Of a stretch of DNA of 64,000 nucleotides, positions 1 through 11,254 are shown piece after piece. Made by a program: the position numbers and the translations under genes. This DNA is from Intrasporangiaceae bacterium (GTDB lineage: Bacteria; Actinomycetota; Actinomycetes; Actinomycetales; Dermatophilaceae). Under the pieces are notes generated by a model. That model searched no databases, was not told the origin of the DNA, and worked only from the letters and a program-made list of their open reading frames with translations. Position 1 is the stretch's first letter; each line of letters opens with the position of its first letter. The stretch is from positions 1 through 64,000 of the forward strand of contig JAJPIW010000053.1 in the NCBI GenBank assembly GCA_021324575.1, read 5' to 3'.

Positions 1-77
1 CCTGGGCCACCCCCGCCCAACGCCTCGATACCCTCCTGGCACAAGCAGAACCACCAGGTGTTGCACTAGCACCCTGA
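1..77 (+). CDS. 3' fragment of a probable IS30-type transposase
   Basis: An open frame enters from the left edge (phase beginning at base 3) and stops at TGA 75-77. It encodes about 24 residues containing WATPAQRLDTLL. This resembles the C-terminal end of actinobacterial IS30 transposases, where a W-x-TPA-x-RL segment follows the catalytic domain; that match is from memory. The codons (GCA, CAA, GAA, CTA, GTT) are much less GC-biased at third positions than neighbouring genes, which fits foreign origin. No catalytic residues or terminal inverted repeat can be seen, so the family call is tentative. It could instead be the tail of an unrelated gene. Confidence 0.4.
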   Translation, partial: WATPAQRLDTLLAQAEPPGVALAP

Positions 78-124
78 ATCCGCCCTACCCCGAGAACCCG
101 ATAACTTGGTGGCGCGCCGGGGGG

Positions 125-1249
125 TCAGCGGTCGGGGGTGCCGCCGGCGAGGACGCGTTGGACGTCGGCGGCCTGGATCACGCCGACCAGCCGGCCGTCC
201 CGGCGAACCACCGCGACCGGGATGTTGCGCTGTGCCAGCTCCTGCACCACGGGCAGGGCGTCGTCACCGGTCGCCTCGATGACCCAGCTGTCGGGCTGCC
301 GCACGAGGATCGCTCCGACGAGGGTGGCCTCGCGCCGATCGACCCGAACCTGGGCCACCCCGTCGGGCAGGACGAGTCCGACCGGCTGACCGGCTGCCGA
401 GACGACGATCGCTCCCCCTGGCGCGTGGGTCGCGGCCAGCCCGACCGAGTCGGTCTCCCGGACGACGGGCAGCGGCACCACGAGCTGGGACAGGCTGACG
501 GCATCGAGCCGGCCGAGCACCTGACCCCGGGTCAACGCGGCGGAGGCGCCCCGCCACAGGAACGCGGCGATGAACAGGCTCCAGAGCACATAGGTGCCGA
601 GGCCCTGGCCGCGAGCGATCGGCAGAACGACCCACCACAGGACAACGAGGACGGTGACGATCCGCCCGCACCAGCCGGCGACGACGGTCCCCTTGTGCCG
701 GTTCTTCGTCCCGGCCCAGACGGCCGACTCGACGAGCTGGCCGCCGTCGAGGGGCAGGCCGGGCAACAGGTTGAACGCCGCAAGGTACAGGTTCACCTTG
801 GCAAACAGGAGCATGAGGTAGTGCGGTACTCCCCCGTCCATTGCCAGCGTCAGCAGCGAGAAGGCACCGCCGAGCGCCCCATTGGCGAGCGGCCCGGCGA
901 ACGCCACCGCCGCGACCCGGCCCGGCCCGAGCCGGCTCCCGTCGAAGGACGTGTGCCCGCCGAAGAGGTCGGCGACGATCGCGATGACTCGCGCACCGAA
1001 GGCCTGGGCCACGAGGGCGTGGGCGAACTCGTGGGCCAGCACGGCGACGAGGAGGACGAGGGCGACAGCCAGCCCCACGGCATACGCGCCCGTTCCGAGA
1101 TCCGGCCGCTGGTCCTTGATGTTCGGGGCCACCCACACCACAAGAACGGCTGCGAGGACGAACCAGCTCCAGCCCAGCCGGACCGGTGCTCCACCCACCC
1201 GGCCGATGAGCAAGCCGCCGGCAGCGGGACGTGCGGGCTGGGCACTCAT
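125..1249 (-). CDS. Site-2 protease (M50) with C-terminal CBS-like region
   Basis: A 374-residue integral-membrane zinc metalloprotease of the S2P/M50 family, the kind that cleaves anti-sigma factors or other membrane proteins inside the bilayer. The first zinc motif HEFAH is at residues 73-77. The third-ligand motif NLLPGLPLDGG is at 160-170. Hydrophobic segments lie near 28-42, 57-85, 112-138, 143-163 and 195-235. The C-terminal 130 residues are soluble and CBS-like, ending in an IPVAVVRRDGRLVGVI strand pattern. The substrate is unknown. The start ATG at 1249 lies 7 nt after a TACAGT -10 box, so the mRNA is probably leaderless. It is divergent from metH with only 36 bp between them. In many actinobacteria this protease sits next to the proteasome cluster. 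Confidence 0.88.
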   Translation of the reverse strand: MSAQPARPAAGGLLIGRVGGAPVRLGWSWFVLAAVLVVWVAPNIKDQRPDLGTGAYAVGLAVALVLLVAVLAHEFAHALVAQAFGARVIAIVADLFGGHTSFDGSRLGPGRVAAVAFAGPLANGALGGAFSLLTLAMDGGVPHYLMLLFAKVNLYLAAFNLLPGLPLDGGQLVESAVWAGTKNRHKGTVVAGWCGRIVTVLVVLWWVVLPIARGQGLGTYVLWSLFIAAFLWRGASAALTRGQVLGRLDAVSLSQLVVPLPVVRETDSVGLAATHAPGGAIVVSAAGQPVGLVLPDGVAQVRVDRREATLVGAILVRQPDSWVIEATGDDALPVVQELAQRNIPVAVVRRDGRLVGVIQAADVQRVLAGGTPDR

Positions 1250-1256
1250 GCCGGGA

Positions 1257-1262
1257 ACTGTA
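1257..1262 (-). promoter_or_regulatory. -10 box of the site-2 protease gene
   Basis: TACAGT on the minus strand ends 7 nt before the ATG at 1249, giving a leaderless arrangement. It shares the 36-bp divergent gap with the metH promoter. Confidence 0.4.
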
Positions 1263-1271
1263 GGCGACGGT

Positions 1272-1277
1272 CATAAT
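1272..1277 (+). promoter_or_regulatory. -10 box of metH
   Basis: CATAAT ends 8 nt before the ATG at 1286. This favours that ATG over the in-frame TTG at 1277, which would lie inside the -10 region. There is no room for a cobalamin riboswitch. Confidence 0.45.
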
Positions 1278-1285
1278 TGACCCCG

Positions 1286-5095
<3,810 letters not shown>

Positions 5096-5103
5096 CCCCC
5101 CTT

Positions 5104-5130
5104 CGGTTTATCGGGTCACCCGATAAACCG
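5104..5130. terminator. Perfect hairpin after metH
   Basis: CGGTTTATCGGGT (5104-5116) and its exact complement (5118-5130) are separated by one base: 13-bp arms starting 8 bp after the metH stop. The AT-rich outer arms are unusual here and no T-run follows. It probably acts as a transcription terminator or RNA 3'-end stabiliser. Confidence 0.65.
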
Positions 5131-5134
5131 TGGA

Positions 5135-5157
5135 GACACAGAGTTGCCAACTGTGTC
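5135..5157. repeat. Second inverted repeat after metH
   Basis: GACACAG at 5135-5141 and CTGTGTC at 5151-5157 form 7-bp arms around a 9-nt spacer in which GTT and AAC can extend the pairing. It lies 4 bp beyond the first hairpin and may be a tandem terminator. Confidence 0.5.
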
Positions 5158-5220
5158 GTCGTCCGGGTTGTCGGGTGAAGCGATGACCGCGGCTCGGCGG
5201 CCGGGCGCTGTCGGCGGGGC

Positions 5221-5235
5221 GGCATACCGTATGCC
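5221..5235. repeat. Back-to-back pair of the dispersed GGCATAC motif
   Basis: GGCATACCGTATGCC is two copies of the window-wide heptamer in inverted orientation around a single C. It lies 55 bp before the RecB-like gene. Whether it is an operator, part of a promoter, or simply two copies of the dispersed motif cannot be told from sequence. Confidence 0.6.
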
Positions 5236-5289
5236 GCAAGACCTGACCGATGCCGTCGGCACCACCGCGGCGGCCGACCGAGGAGCACC

Positions 5290-6150
5290 ATGACCGCGGC
5301 ACTCTCACCCAGCCGGGCGGCTGACTTCAAACAGTGCCCGCTGCTCTACCGCTTCCGGGTCGTCGACCGGATCCCGGCACCACCGAGCCCGGCGGCAGCC
5401 CGCGGCACGCTCGTCCACGCCGTCCTCGAGCGGGTCTTCGACCTTGCCGCCGAGCAACGCACGCCCGAAGCCGCCGTGGGCCTGCTCCCCCAGGCCTGGG
5501 CCGCCCTCGTCGAGGAGGAGCCCGAGCTCGCCACGATGATCGCCGACGACGAGACCCTCGACGAGGAGGCCTGGTTCACCCAGGCAGCCACCCTGGTCCA
5601 GAAGTGGTTCGGCCTGGAGGACCCGACCCGGCTGGAGCCGCAGGAGCGCGAGCTCTACGTGGAGACCACCGTCGACACCGGAGACGCCGACGGTCTCGTC
5701 CTGCGCGGCTATGTCGATCGCCTCGACGTCGCACCGACCGGTGCCATGCGGGTCGTCGACTACAAGACCGGCCGGTCTCCCAACGAGCGGTTCGAGGCCA
5801 AGGCGCTCTTCCAGATGAAGTTCTACGGACTCGTCCTGTGGCGCACCCGCGGCCAGATCCCGGCCCTGCTCCAGCTGGTCTACCTCGGCGACGGTGAGGT
5901 CGTCCGCTACGTGCCCGACGAGCGCGACCTGCTGGCGCTCGAGGCCAACCTCAAGGCCGTCTGGGCGGCCATCGACCGGGCTGCCCGGACCGGTGACTGG
6001 CGCCCGAGCCCGTCCCGCCTGTGCGACTGGTGCGACTACCGCGACCTGTGCCCGGCCTGGGGAGGCACTCCTCCGCCGCTGCCAGACGACGCGGTGGCCC
6101 GGGCGCTGGACCCGCGCGTCACCGGTGCGGCCCCCAAGAACGACGACTAG
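5290..6150 (+). CDS. RecB/Cas4-like PD-(D/E)XK nuclease with four-cysteine Fe-S signature
   Basis: A 286-residue protein of the stand-alone RecB-exonuclease family (Rv2119-like). The nuclease core shows H43 in GTLVH, D143 in RGYVDRLD and the D157-x-K159 pair in VVDYKTG, the catalytic PD-(D/E)XK constellation. C16 near the N-terminus and C245, C248 and C254 in CDWCDYRDLC match the 4Fe-4S clamp of Cas4/AddB-type nucleases. Expected role: single-strand DNA end processing. No cas genes are nearby, so a CRISPR role is unlikely. The SD GAGGAG lies 5 nt before the ATG. Its stop overlaps the convergent HAD gene by 4 bp. Confidence 0.87.
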   Translation: MTAALSPSRAADFKQCPLLYRFRVVDRIPAPPSPAAARGTLVHAVLERVFDLAAEQRTPEAAVGLLPQAWAALVEEEPELATMIADDETLDEEAWFTQAATLVQKWFGLEDPTRLEPQERELYVETTVDTGDADGLVLRGYVDRLDVAPTGAMRVVDYKTGRSPNERFEAKALFQMKFYGLVLWRTRGQIPALLQLVYLGDGEVVRYVPDERDLLALEANLKAVWAAIDRAARTGDWRPSPSRLCDWCDYRDLCPAWGGTPPPLPDDAVARALDPRVTGAAPKNDD

Positions 6151-6848
6151 CGCGGGGCCGGCGCCCCGGACCCGACCCGCGCCCGTTCGGCCAGCTCGCC
6201 CAGGTCGTATGCCGTGAGCCCGACGAGGGTGGGAACCTGCACCGACCCCGCGAGCTCCGGGACCGGGATGAGGTGTGGCACCGCCACGGTCGGCACCCCG
6301 GCGGCGACGGCAGAGCGCACACCCGTCGGTGAGTCCTCGATGGCGACGCAGTCGGTGACCGAGAGGTTCAGCGCGCGGGTGGCCGCGGCATACGGCTCGG
6401 GGTGCGGCTTGCCGTGCGACACCTCGTCCCCGGTGATGACGGCAGCGAACGTCCCGGCTGGCAGCGCTCCGACCACGGCGTCGGCGAGCGACCGCCACGA
6501 CATCGTGACCAGCGCGCACGGAACCCCGGCCTCCGCCAGCGAGGCCAACAGCTCCTGGGCGCCGGGCCGCCACGGCATGTGCTCGCGCACCTGCTCGACG
6601 ACCCGCGCGAGGAGGTGGTCGATGATCTCCTGCGGCGTGAGCGTCGTCGGCGAGTGGTCCTTGATGAACTGGGCCGAGACCAACAGGTCGTTCCCGATGA
6701 GCTGGTGGGCGTAGTCGTCGTTCCACGTCCCACCGGCGGCCTCGACGATCTCGTGCTCCCCAGCCACCCAGTAGGGCTCGGTGTCGACCAGGGTTCCGTC
6801 CATGTCCCAGAGGACCGCGGCAGGCAGCGGGGTGGGCGAGGCAGTCAC
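6147..6848 (-). CDS. HAD-superfamily phosphatase/phosphoglucomutase-like hydrolase
   Basis: A 233-residue cytosolic hydrolase with HAD motif I (WDMDGTLVDTE, nucleophile D about residue 16), a helical cap (about 25-95), motif II in the LVTMSW segment, motif III Lys in GDEVSHGKPHPEPY, and motif IV in CVAIEDSPTGVRSAVAAG. This matches the beta-phosphoglucomutase/GPH-like subfamily; the substrate is not predictable. The GTG at 6848 is preferred because it begins VTASPTPLP immediately before the core; a longer frame to 6914 would overlap the region upstream of the PAC2 gene. It is convergent with the RecB-like gene. Confidence 0.85.
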   Translation of the reverse strand: MTASPTPLPAAVLWDMDGTLVDTEPYWVAGEHEIVEAAGGTWNDDYAHQLIGNDLLVSAQFIKDHSPTTLTPQEIIDHLLARVVEQVREHMPWRPGAQELLASLAEAGVPCALVTMSWRSLADAVVGALPAGTFAAVITGDEVSHGKPHPEPYAAATRALNLSVTDCVAIEDSPTGVRSAVAAGVPTVAVPHLIPVPELAGSVQVPTLVGLTAYDLGELAERARVGSGAPAPR

Positions 6849-6931
6849 GTCGGGCGAGTCTACGCAGGGCACGCGACCACCCGGCAGACGAGTGCATAGG
6901 CTGGGGTGACCCACCCCAGAAGGAGCGCGCG

Positions 6932-7783
6932 TTGATCGAACTCGAGGACCTGCCCGAGCTGGACAATCCCGTGCTCATCGCTGCCTTCGAGGGCTGGAAC
7001 GACGCGGGCGAGGCCGCGACCGCCGTCATCGAGCACCTCGCCACCGTGTGGGAGGCCGAGGCGGTGGCCGCGCTCGACCCCGAGGACTACTACGACTTCC
7101 AGGTCAACCGGCCGCGGATCGTCATCGACGGCGGGTCGCGCCGGATCCACTGGCGGACCACGCGCATCCTCGTCGCGACCCGGACCACGCTGGGACGCGA
7201 CGTCGTCCTCATCCAGGGCATCGAGCCGTCGTTCCGTTGGCGGGCCTTCACCATCGAGCTGATGGAGTTCGCCCAGGAGGCGGGCGTGTCGACGATCATC
7301 ACGCTGGGCGCATTGATGGCCGATGTAGCCCACACGCGCCCGATCCCGGTCACGGCGACGTCCGACGACGACGACACCCGGCACCGGTTCGACCTGGAGG
7401 CCAGCAAGTACGAAGGCTCGACCGGGATCGTCGGCGTCATCGCCGACGCCGGGAGCCAGACCGGCCTGGAGTCGATCTCCTGCTGGGCGGCCGTCCCGCA
7501 CTACGCTCCGCACTCCCCGTCGCCGAAGGCCACCCTCGCCCTCGTCTCCCGGCTCGAGGAGCTGTTGGACGCGCCGATCGACCACCTCGACCTGCCCGAG
7601 GACTCCCGGGCCTGGGAGCGCGGCGTCGACGAGCTCGCCCAGACCGACGAGGAGGTCGCCGAGTACGTCGAGTCCCTGGAGGAGGCCCAGGACACCGCCG
7701 ACCTCCCGGAGGCCAGTGGCGACGCGATCGCCCGGGAGTTCGAGCGCTACCTGCGTCGCCGCGAGGACCCGCCGGCGACCTGA
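6932..7783 (+). CDS. PAC2 family protein (proteasome-assembly-chaperone-like)
   Basis: A 283-residue soluble protein of the PAC2 family, orthologous in context to M. tuberculosis Rv2125. It opens with ELDNPVLIAAFEGWNDAGEAAT, the characteristic N-terminal PAC2 signature. The C-terminal third (about 195-283) is acidic and predicted helical. The family is named after a eukaryotic proteasome-assembly chaperone; the bacterial function is unproven. The start is TTG at 6932, supported by an AAGGAG Shine-Dalgarno at 6920-6925. It is followed convergently by mshC. Confidence 0.88.
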   Translation: MIELEDLPELDNPVLIAAFEGWNDAGEAATAVIEHLATVWEAEAVAALDPEDYYDFQVNRPRIVIDGGSRRIHWRTTRILVATRTTLGRDVVLIQGIEPSFRWRAFTIELMEFAQEAGVSTIITLGALMADVAHTRPIPVTATSDDDDTRHRFDLEASKYEGSTGIVGVIADAGSQTGLESISCWAAVPHYAPHSPSPKATLALVSRLEELLDAPIDHLDLPEDSRAWERGVDELAQTDEEVAEYVESLEEAQDTADLPEASGDAIAREFERYLRRREDPPAT

Positions 7784-7810
7784 CGACCCGGGCGCCGCGC
7801 CCGCGGCGGC

Positions 7811-9058
7811 TCAGATCCGGACGCCGAGGAGGGCGTCGCACGCCCTCGCGACGATCCCCGGGCCGGCGGGGTCGTCACCACCCTCGGCGAGACACTGCTC
7901 CGCCCAGGCGTCGACGGCGGCCAGGGCGGCCGGGCTGTCGAGGCCGTCGGCCAGGGCCTGCCGTATGCCGGTCAGCGCGGTTTCCGCGGACGGGCCGGTG
8001 TTGACCGACAGCGCCTCCCGCCACCGGGCCAGCCGCGCCTCGGCCGCCACGAGCGCATCCTCGGTGTACTCCCACGGGGACCGGTGGTCGTGGGCGAGCA
8101 GGACGAGCCGGATGGCCATCGGGTCCACGCCGTCGCGGCGCAGCACCGACACCTTGACCAGGTTGCCCTTGGACTTGCTCATCTTCTCGCCGTGGTAGCC
8201 GACCATTGCCTGGTGGACGTAGTTCGCGGCATACGTCAGCCCGCCGGTGAGCCCCTCACTCTGGGTGGCGCTCATCTCGTGGTGCGGGAAGATCAGGTCG
8301 GTGCCGCCGCCCTGCACGGCGAACGGGACCCCGAGGTGGTCCTGCGCGATGGCCGTGCACTCGATGTGCCAGCCGGGTCGCCCGGGTCCGAGCACCGGGT
8401 GGTCCCACGAGGGCTCACCCGGACGAGCCGCGCGCCACAGCAACGGGTCGAGTGCATCGCGCTTGCCCGCGCGGTCGGGGTCACCACCGCGGTCGGCGTA
8501 GACCTCCAGCATCTCCTGGCGAGTCCAGTGGCTCACCGCGCCGAACCCGGGCCGCTGGGCGAGGTCGAGATAGACGTCGGACCCCGTGACCTCGCCGGCC
8601 GGGAGCGCGTATGCCGCGCCGCTGGCGAGCAGGTCCGCCACCGCCGCGCTGATCGACTCGATCGACTCCACGACACCGACGTACTGGTCCGGCGGGATGA
8701 CGGCGAGGTCGGTCATGTCCTCCCGGAAGAGGTCGATCTCGCTGTTGCCGAGGTCCTGCCACGAAACCCCGTCCCGGGCTGCCCGCTCGAAGAGCGGGTC
8801 GTCGATGTCGGTGACGTTCTGGACGTAGGTGACCTCGTGGCCGGCATCGCGCAGGGCGCGGCCGAGCAGGTCGAAGGTCACGTAGGTGGCCGCGTGTCCC
8901 AGGTGGGTGGCGTCGTAGGGCGTGATGCCGCACACGTAGAGGCCGACCCGCTCGCCGGCTGCGGCCTCCCGGAGCTCACCGGTCGACGTGTCGTGCACCC
9001 GCACCGTGGGGCCGTGGCCGGGGATCGCCGGGATGAACGGGGTGGGCCACGACTTCAC
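7811..9058 (-). CDS. mshC: Cysteine:GlcN-Ins ligase of mycothiol synthesis
   Basis: A 415-residue ATP-dependent ligase joining cysteine to 1-D-myo-inosityl-2-amino-2-deoxy-glucopyranoside, the third step of mycothiol synthesis. It derives from cysteinyl-tRNA synthetase. Zinc ligand C43 is in VCGITPYDATHLGH, the HIGH-type motif is HLGH (52-55), a second Cys is C234 in WHIECTA, HH is near 259-260, and KMSKS is at 292-296. The tRNA-binding C-terminus of CysS is absent. The start GTG 9058 begins VKSWPTP; longer open sequence upstream is non-homologous and overlaps the next gene. Synteny (Rv2130c) supports MshC rather than CysS. Confidence 0.94.
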   Translation of the reverse strand: MKSWPTPFIPAIPGHGPTVRVHDTSTGELREAAAGERVGLYVCGITPYDATHLGHAATYVTFDLLGRALRDAGHEVTYVQNVTDIDDPLFERAARDGVSWQDLGNSEIDLFREDMTDLAVIPPDQYVGVVESIESISAAVADLLASGAAYALPAGEVTGSDVYLDLAQRPGFGAVSHWTRQEMLEVYADRGGDPDRAGKRDALDPLLWRAARPGEPSWDHPVLGPGRPGWHIECTAIAQDHLGVPFAVQGGGTDLIFPHHEMSATQSEGLTGGLTYAANYVHQAMVGYHGEKMSKSKGNLVKVSVLRRDGVDPMAIRLVLLAHDHRSPWEYTEDALVAAEARLARWREALSVNTGPSAETALTGIRQALADGLDSPAALAAVDAWAEQCLAEGGDDPAGPGIVARACDALLGVRI

Positions 9059-9104
9059 GCCGGGGAGCCTATCCGTCGGCCCATGCGGCACGGCACCCCG
9101 GGCG

Positions 9105-9887
9105 TCAGAGCGGTGGCCAGGGGATGCCGTAGCGATGGACCGGCTGCTCGGGGTGTCGCCCGGTGTGGAGCAGTTCGGCCACCCGGCCGCGGAGTGCTCC
9201 GACCTCGCGCCGGGTGAGCAGCGGTGCGAGCGTCGCGGCCAGGTCGGCGGACAGCGCATCGTCGAGAACCTCGAGCCGCGCGACATCGGCCGCGGCCAGC
9301 TGCTGGCCCGCCCACCCCCACAGGACGGTTCGCAGCTTGGGCTCCTCGTGCCCGGTCAGCCCATGGTCGAACCCCCAGAGCCGCCCGTCGGGCGCCAGCC
9401 CGAGGTGCCCGCCCTTGCGGTCGGCGTTGTTGAGCACGGCGTCGAGGGTCGCCATCGAGCGGACCGCAGGCGAGTCCAGATGCACGACGGCGACGGCTCG
9501 ACCGGCCATGTCCTCCCCCTCGAACGAGGTCAGCCAGCCCTCCTCGACGTCGCGGACGCGCACGAGGTCGACGACCGGCTCCAGCGGTTGCTCGGGGTCA
9601 CCCACCCACTGCTGTACCGAACCCGGACCCATCGGACCGTCCCGGAGTACCGTCTCGGGGACGAGGTGGAAGCCGGCCGCCGCACTGATCTGGTATGCCG
9701 CGACCTCCCGGGCCGCGAGCGTCCCGTCGGGGAAGTCCCAGAGCGTGCGCTCCCCCGACACCGGCTTGTAGATCGCGTAGGGTCCGTCGGTGCCGACCCG
9801 GACGAGCAGCGCGAGGTTGGAGGCCGGACGGATCCGGCCGAGCACCTCCAGCTCGCCCTGGGCGAGGACGTCGGAGACCACGGACAC
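9105..9887 (-). CDS. SCO1664-family protein (distant HipA/PI-kinase-like fold)
   Basis: A 260-residue protein of the family found beside DUF3090 and MSMEG_4193-type phosphatase genes in most actinobacteria (Rv2133c in M. tuberculosis). Visible kinase-like features are a G-rich N-terminal sheet with YAIYKPVSGER (likely ATP-binding Lys), a helical segment, VLNNADRKGGHLGL (catalytic-loop-like D and N) and WGFDHGLT (metal-binding D). The substrate is unknown. The GTG at 9887 starts 2 bp after the DUF3090 stop, implying translational coupling; a second GTG lies 6 bp later. It is last in a three-gene operon with the two genes to its right. Confidence 0.78.
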   Translation of the reverse strand: MSVVSDVLAQGELEVLGRIRPASNLALLVRVGTDGPYAIYKPVSGERTLWDFPDGTLAAREVAAYQISAAAGFHLVPETVLRDGPMGPGSVQQWVGDPEQPLEPVVDLVRVRDVEEGWLTSFEGEDMAGRAVAVVHLDSPAVRSMATLDAVLNNADRKGGHLGLAPDGRLWGFDHGLTGHEEPKLRTVLWGWAGQQLAAADVARLEVLDDALSADLAATLAPLLTRREVGALRGRVAELLHTGRHPEQPVHRYGIPWPPL

Positions 9888-9889
9888 CG

Positions 9890-10456
9890 TCAGCGACGGT
9901 AGCCGTTGGCGCGGGGGCAGATGTGGCCCTCGAGCTCCAGCGGACCGCCACAGAACGGGCACGGCGGGCGCCCCGCGCTCACCACCTCCTGGGCTCGCCG
10001 GGCGAAGGCCCGGGCCTGGGCGCCGGTGAGGATGACCCGCAGGCTCTCCGCCGGCACGGCCGGGACGTCGGCCGCAGCACCACCACCCTGGCCACCTTCG
10101 ACCTCCTCCGTTTCGGCCTCCGGGTCACGGTCATGACACTCGATGACGACGCGCTCGCGCTCGCTGTCCCACATCAGGGCAAGGGTGTTGACCCGGAACT
10201 CGTCCTCGATCGGGGTGTCCAGCGCCGCGGTGTCGGCCGGCCCCACGACGAGGGTCAGGCTGTCTCCATCCGGGGCCCCGACCTGGTCGAGCAGGTCGTT
10301 GACCTTGTCGGCGAGCACGCTCACCTGGAGCTTCTCGATGGACACACTCGTCAGCCGGGCCCCGGCTCGCGCCTGCAGGAAGAAGGTGCGCTGGCCGGGC
10401 GGACCGACCGTGCCGACGACGAATCGCTCCGGCGGGTCGTACTCGGTGAGGGCCAT
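9890..10456 (-). CDS. DUF3090 family protein with C-terminal zinc ribbon
   Basis: A 188-residue protein matching DUF3090 (Rv2134c). It starts MALTEYDPPERFVVGTVGPPG, the family's conserved opening. The C-terminus holds CPFC and GHICPRANGYRR, a CxxC plus Cys/His zinc-binding element typical of this family. Function is unknown; the near-invariant adjacency to a histidine phosphatase and the SCO1664 kinase-like gene suggests a shared pathway. It lies 9 bp after the phosphatase stop and 2 bp before the next start. Confidence 0.86.
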   Translation of the reverse strand: MALTEYDPPERFVVGTVGPPGQRTFFLQARAGARLTSVSIEKLQVSVLADKVNDLLDQVGAPDGDSLTLVVGPADTAALDTPIEDEFRVNTLALMWDSERERVVIECHDRDPEAETEEVEGGQGGGAAADVPAVPAESLRVILTGAQARAFARRAQEVVSAGRPPCPFCGGPLELEGHICPRANGYRR

Positions 10457-10465
10457 ATCGGCACC

Positions 10466-11191
10466 CTAGCTCTCGGCGGTGGGCGGCCCGTCGGCACTCC
10501 CGCCGGGTGTCGCGTCCCCGCTGGCGGAATGTCCGGAGGAGGCGGTCAACGAACCCAGCCGGGCCGGGTCGGCGTTGACCCCCAGGAGGGACGGTCGAGA
10601 GGCCCCGTAGCGAACCACGGCAACCGACGCGGTCTGCACGGCGAAGCGCTGGAACTGGTCGAGGTGGACCCCGGCGGCGTCGGCCACGAGGACCTTGACG
10701 AGGTCGCCATGGGTCACCGCCACCCACACCGCGTCTGCACCGTGGGCCGCCTCCACCTCGGCGTCCAGGGCTCGGATGCCGTCGGTCACCCGGGCCGCCA
10801 TCTCGATGAGCGACTCCGCGGCATACGCCTCGGAGTCGGGGAACCGCGCGGCCGACGGCTGGGTCTGCACGATCTTCCACAGCGGCTCGGCCATCAGCTC
10901 CTTCAGCGGCCGGTCGGTCCAGGCGCCGTATGCCGCCTCGGTCAGCCGCTCGTCGGTCTCGACGGGCAGCACCGGGGCGCGGGAGCCGGCGATGAGAGCC
11001 GCAGTCTGCTGGCAGCGCTCCAGGGGACTGGACACGACACGCACGAACGGGACGCCGGCGATGGACTGCCCGAGGGTCGCGGCGTCGGCCCGGCCGCGCT
11101 CGCTGAGGTCGACGCCCGGCGTCCGCCCGGCCAGGACTCCCCGCGCGTTGCCGGTGGAGTGGGCGTGCCGGACGAGGAGTGCGATGGCCAT
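10466..11191 (-). CDS. Histidine phosphatase, MSMEG_4193 family
   Basis: A 241-residue member of the phosphoglycerate-mutase-like superfamily. The phosphohistidine motif LVRHAHSTGN is at residues 6-15 (R8, H9), with further catalytic residues in SSPLERCQQTA and VAVTHGDLVK. It corresponds to Rv2135c. The physiological substrate is unknown; family members act on small phosphoesters. The last 30 residues are Ser/Gly-rich and probably disordered. It is first gene of an operon with DUF3090 and SCO1664, read from a TAGGCT -10 box 6 nt before the ATG. Confidence 0.87.
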   Translation of the reverse strand: MAIALLVRHAHSTGNARGVLAGRTPGVDLSERGRADAATLGQSIAGVPFVRVVSSPLERCQQTAALIAGSRAPVLPVETDERLTEAAYGAWTDRPLKELMAEPLWKIVQTQPSAARFPDSEAYAAESLIEMAARVTDGIRALDAEVEAAHGADAVWVAVTHGDLVKVLVADAAGVHLDQFQRFAVQTASVAVVRYGASRPSLLGVNADPARLGSLTASSGHSASGDATPGGSADGPPTAES

Positions 11192-11197
11192 GCCCGC

Positions 11198-11203
11198 AGC
11201 CTA
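11198..11203 (-). promoter_or_regulatory. -10 box of the histidine-phosphatase operon
   Basis: TAGGCT on the minus strand, 6 nt before the ATG at 11191. It is one of four TAGGCT boxes in the window with 6-7 nt spacing to the start codon. Confidence 0.5.
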
Positions 11204-11254
11204 CGGTCCGGGCGGACCCACCGACGGAGCGTCTGTTTGTGGTCGGATGGGTCC

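Noticed and set aside
1-124. Complete insertion sequence at the left edge
   Set aside because: Only about 24 C-terminal residues are present and I see no terminal inverted repeat or target duplication; only a partial gene can be claimed.
1250-1285. Cobalamin riboswitch ahead of metH
   Set aside because: Only 36 bp separate metH from its divergent neighbour, which is far too short; a -10 box lies directly before the ATG.
5290-6150. RecB-like protein as a CRISPR Cas4
   Set aside because: Same fold and cysteine signature, but no cas1/cas2 or repeats are near, and the metH/PAC2 neighbourhood matches the Rv2119-type housekeeping nuclease.
7811-9058. Reading mshC as cysteinyl-tRNA synthetase
   Set aside because: The tRNA-binding C-terminal domain is missing and the gene order matches the mycothiol locus (Rv2130c).
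9695-11254. Long upstream extension of the corA frame
   Set aside because: Open only because of GC bias; it overlaps three well-supported genes on the minus strand and has no homology. The CorA domain starts at GTG 11255.
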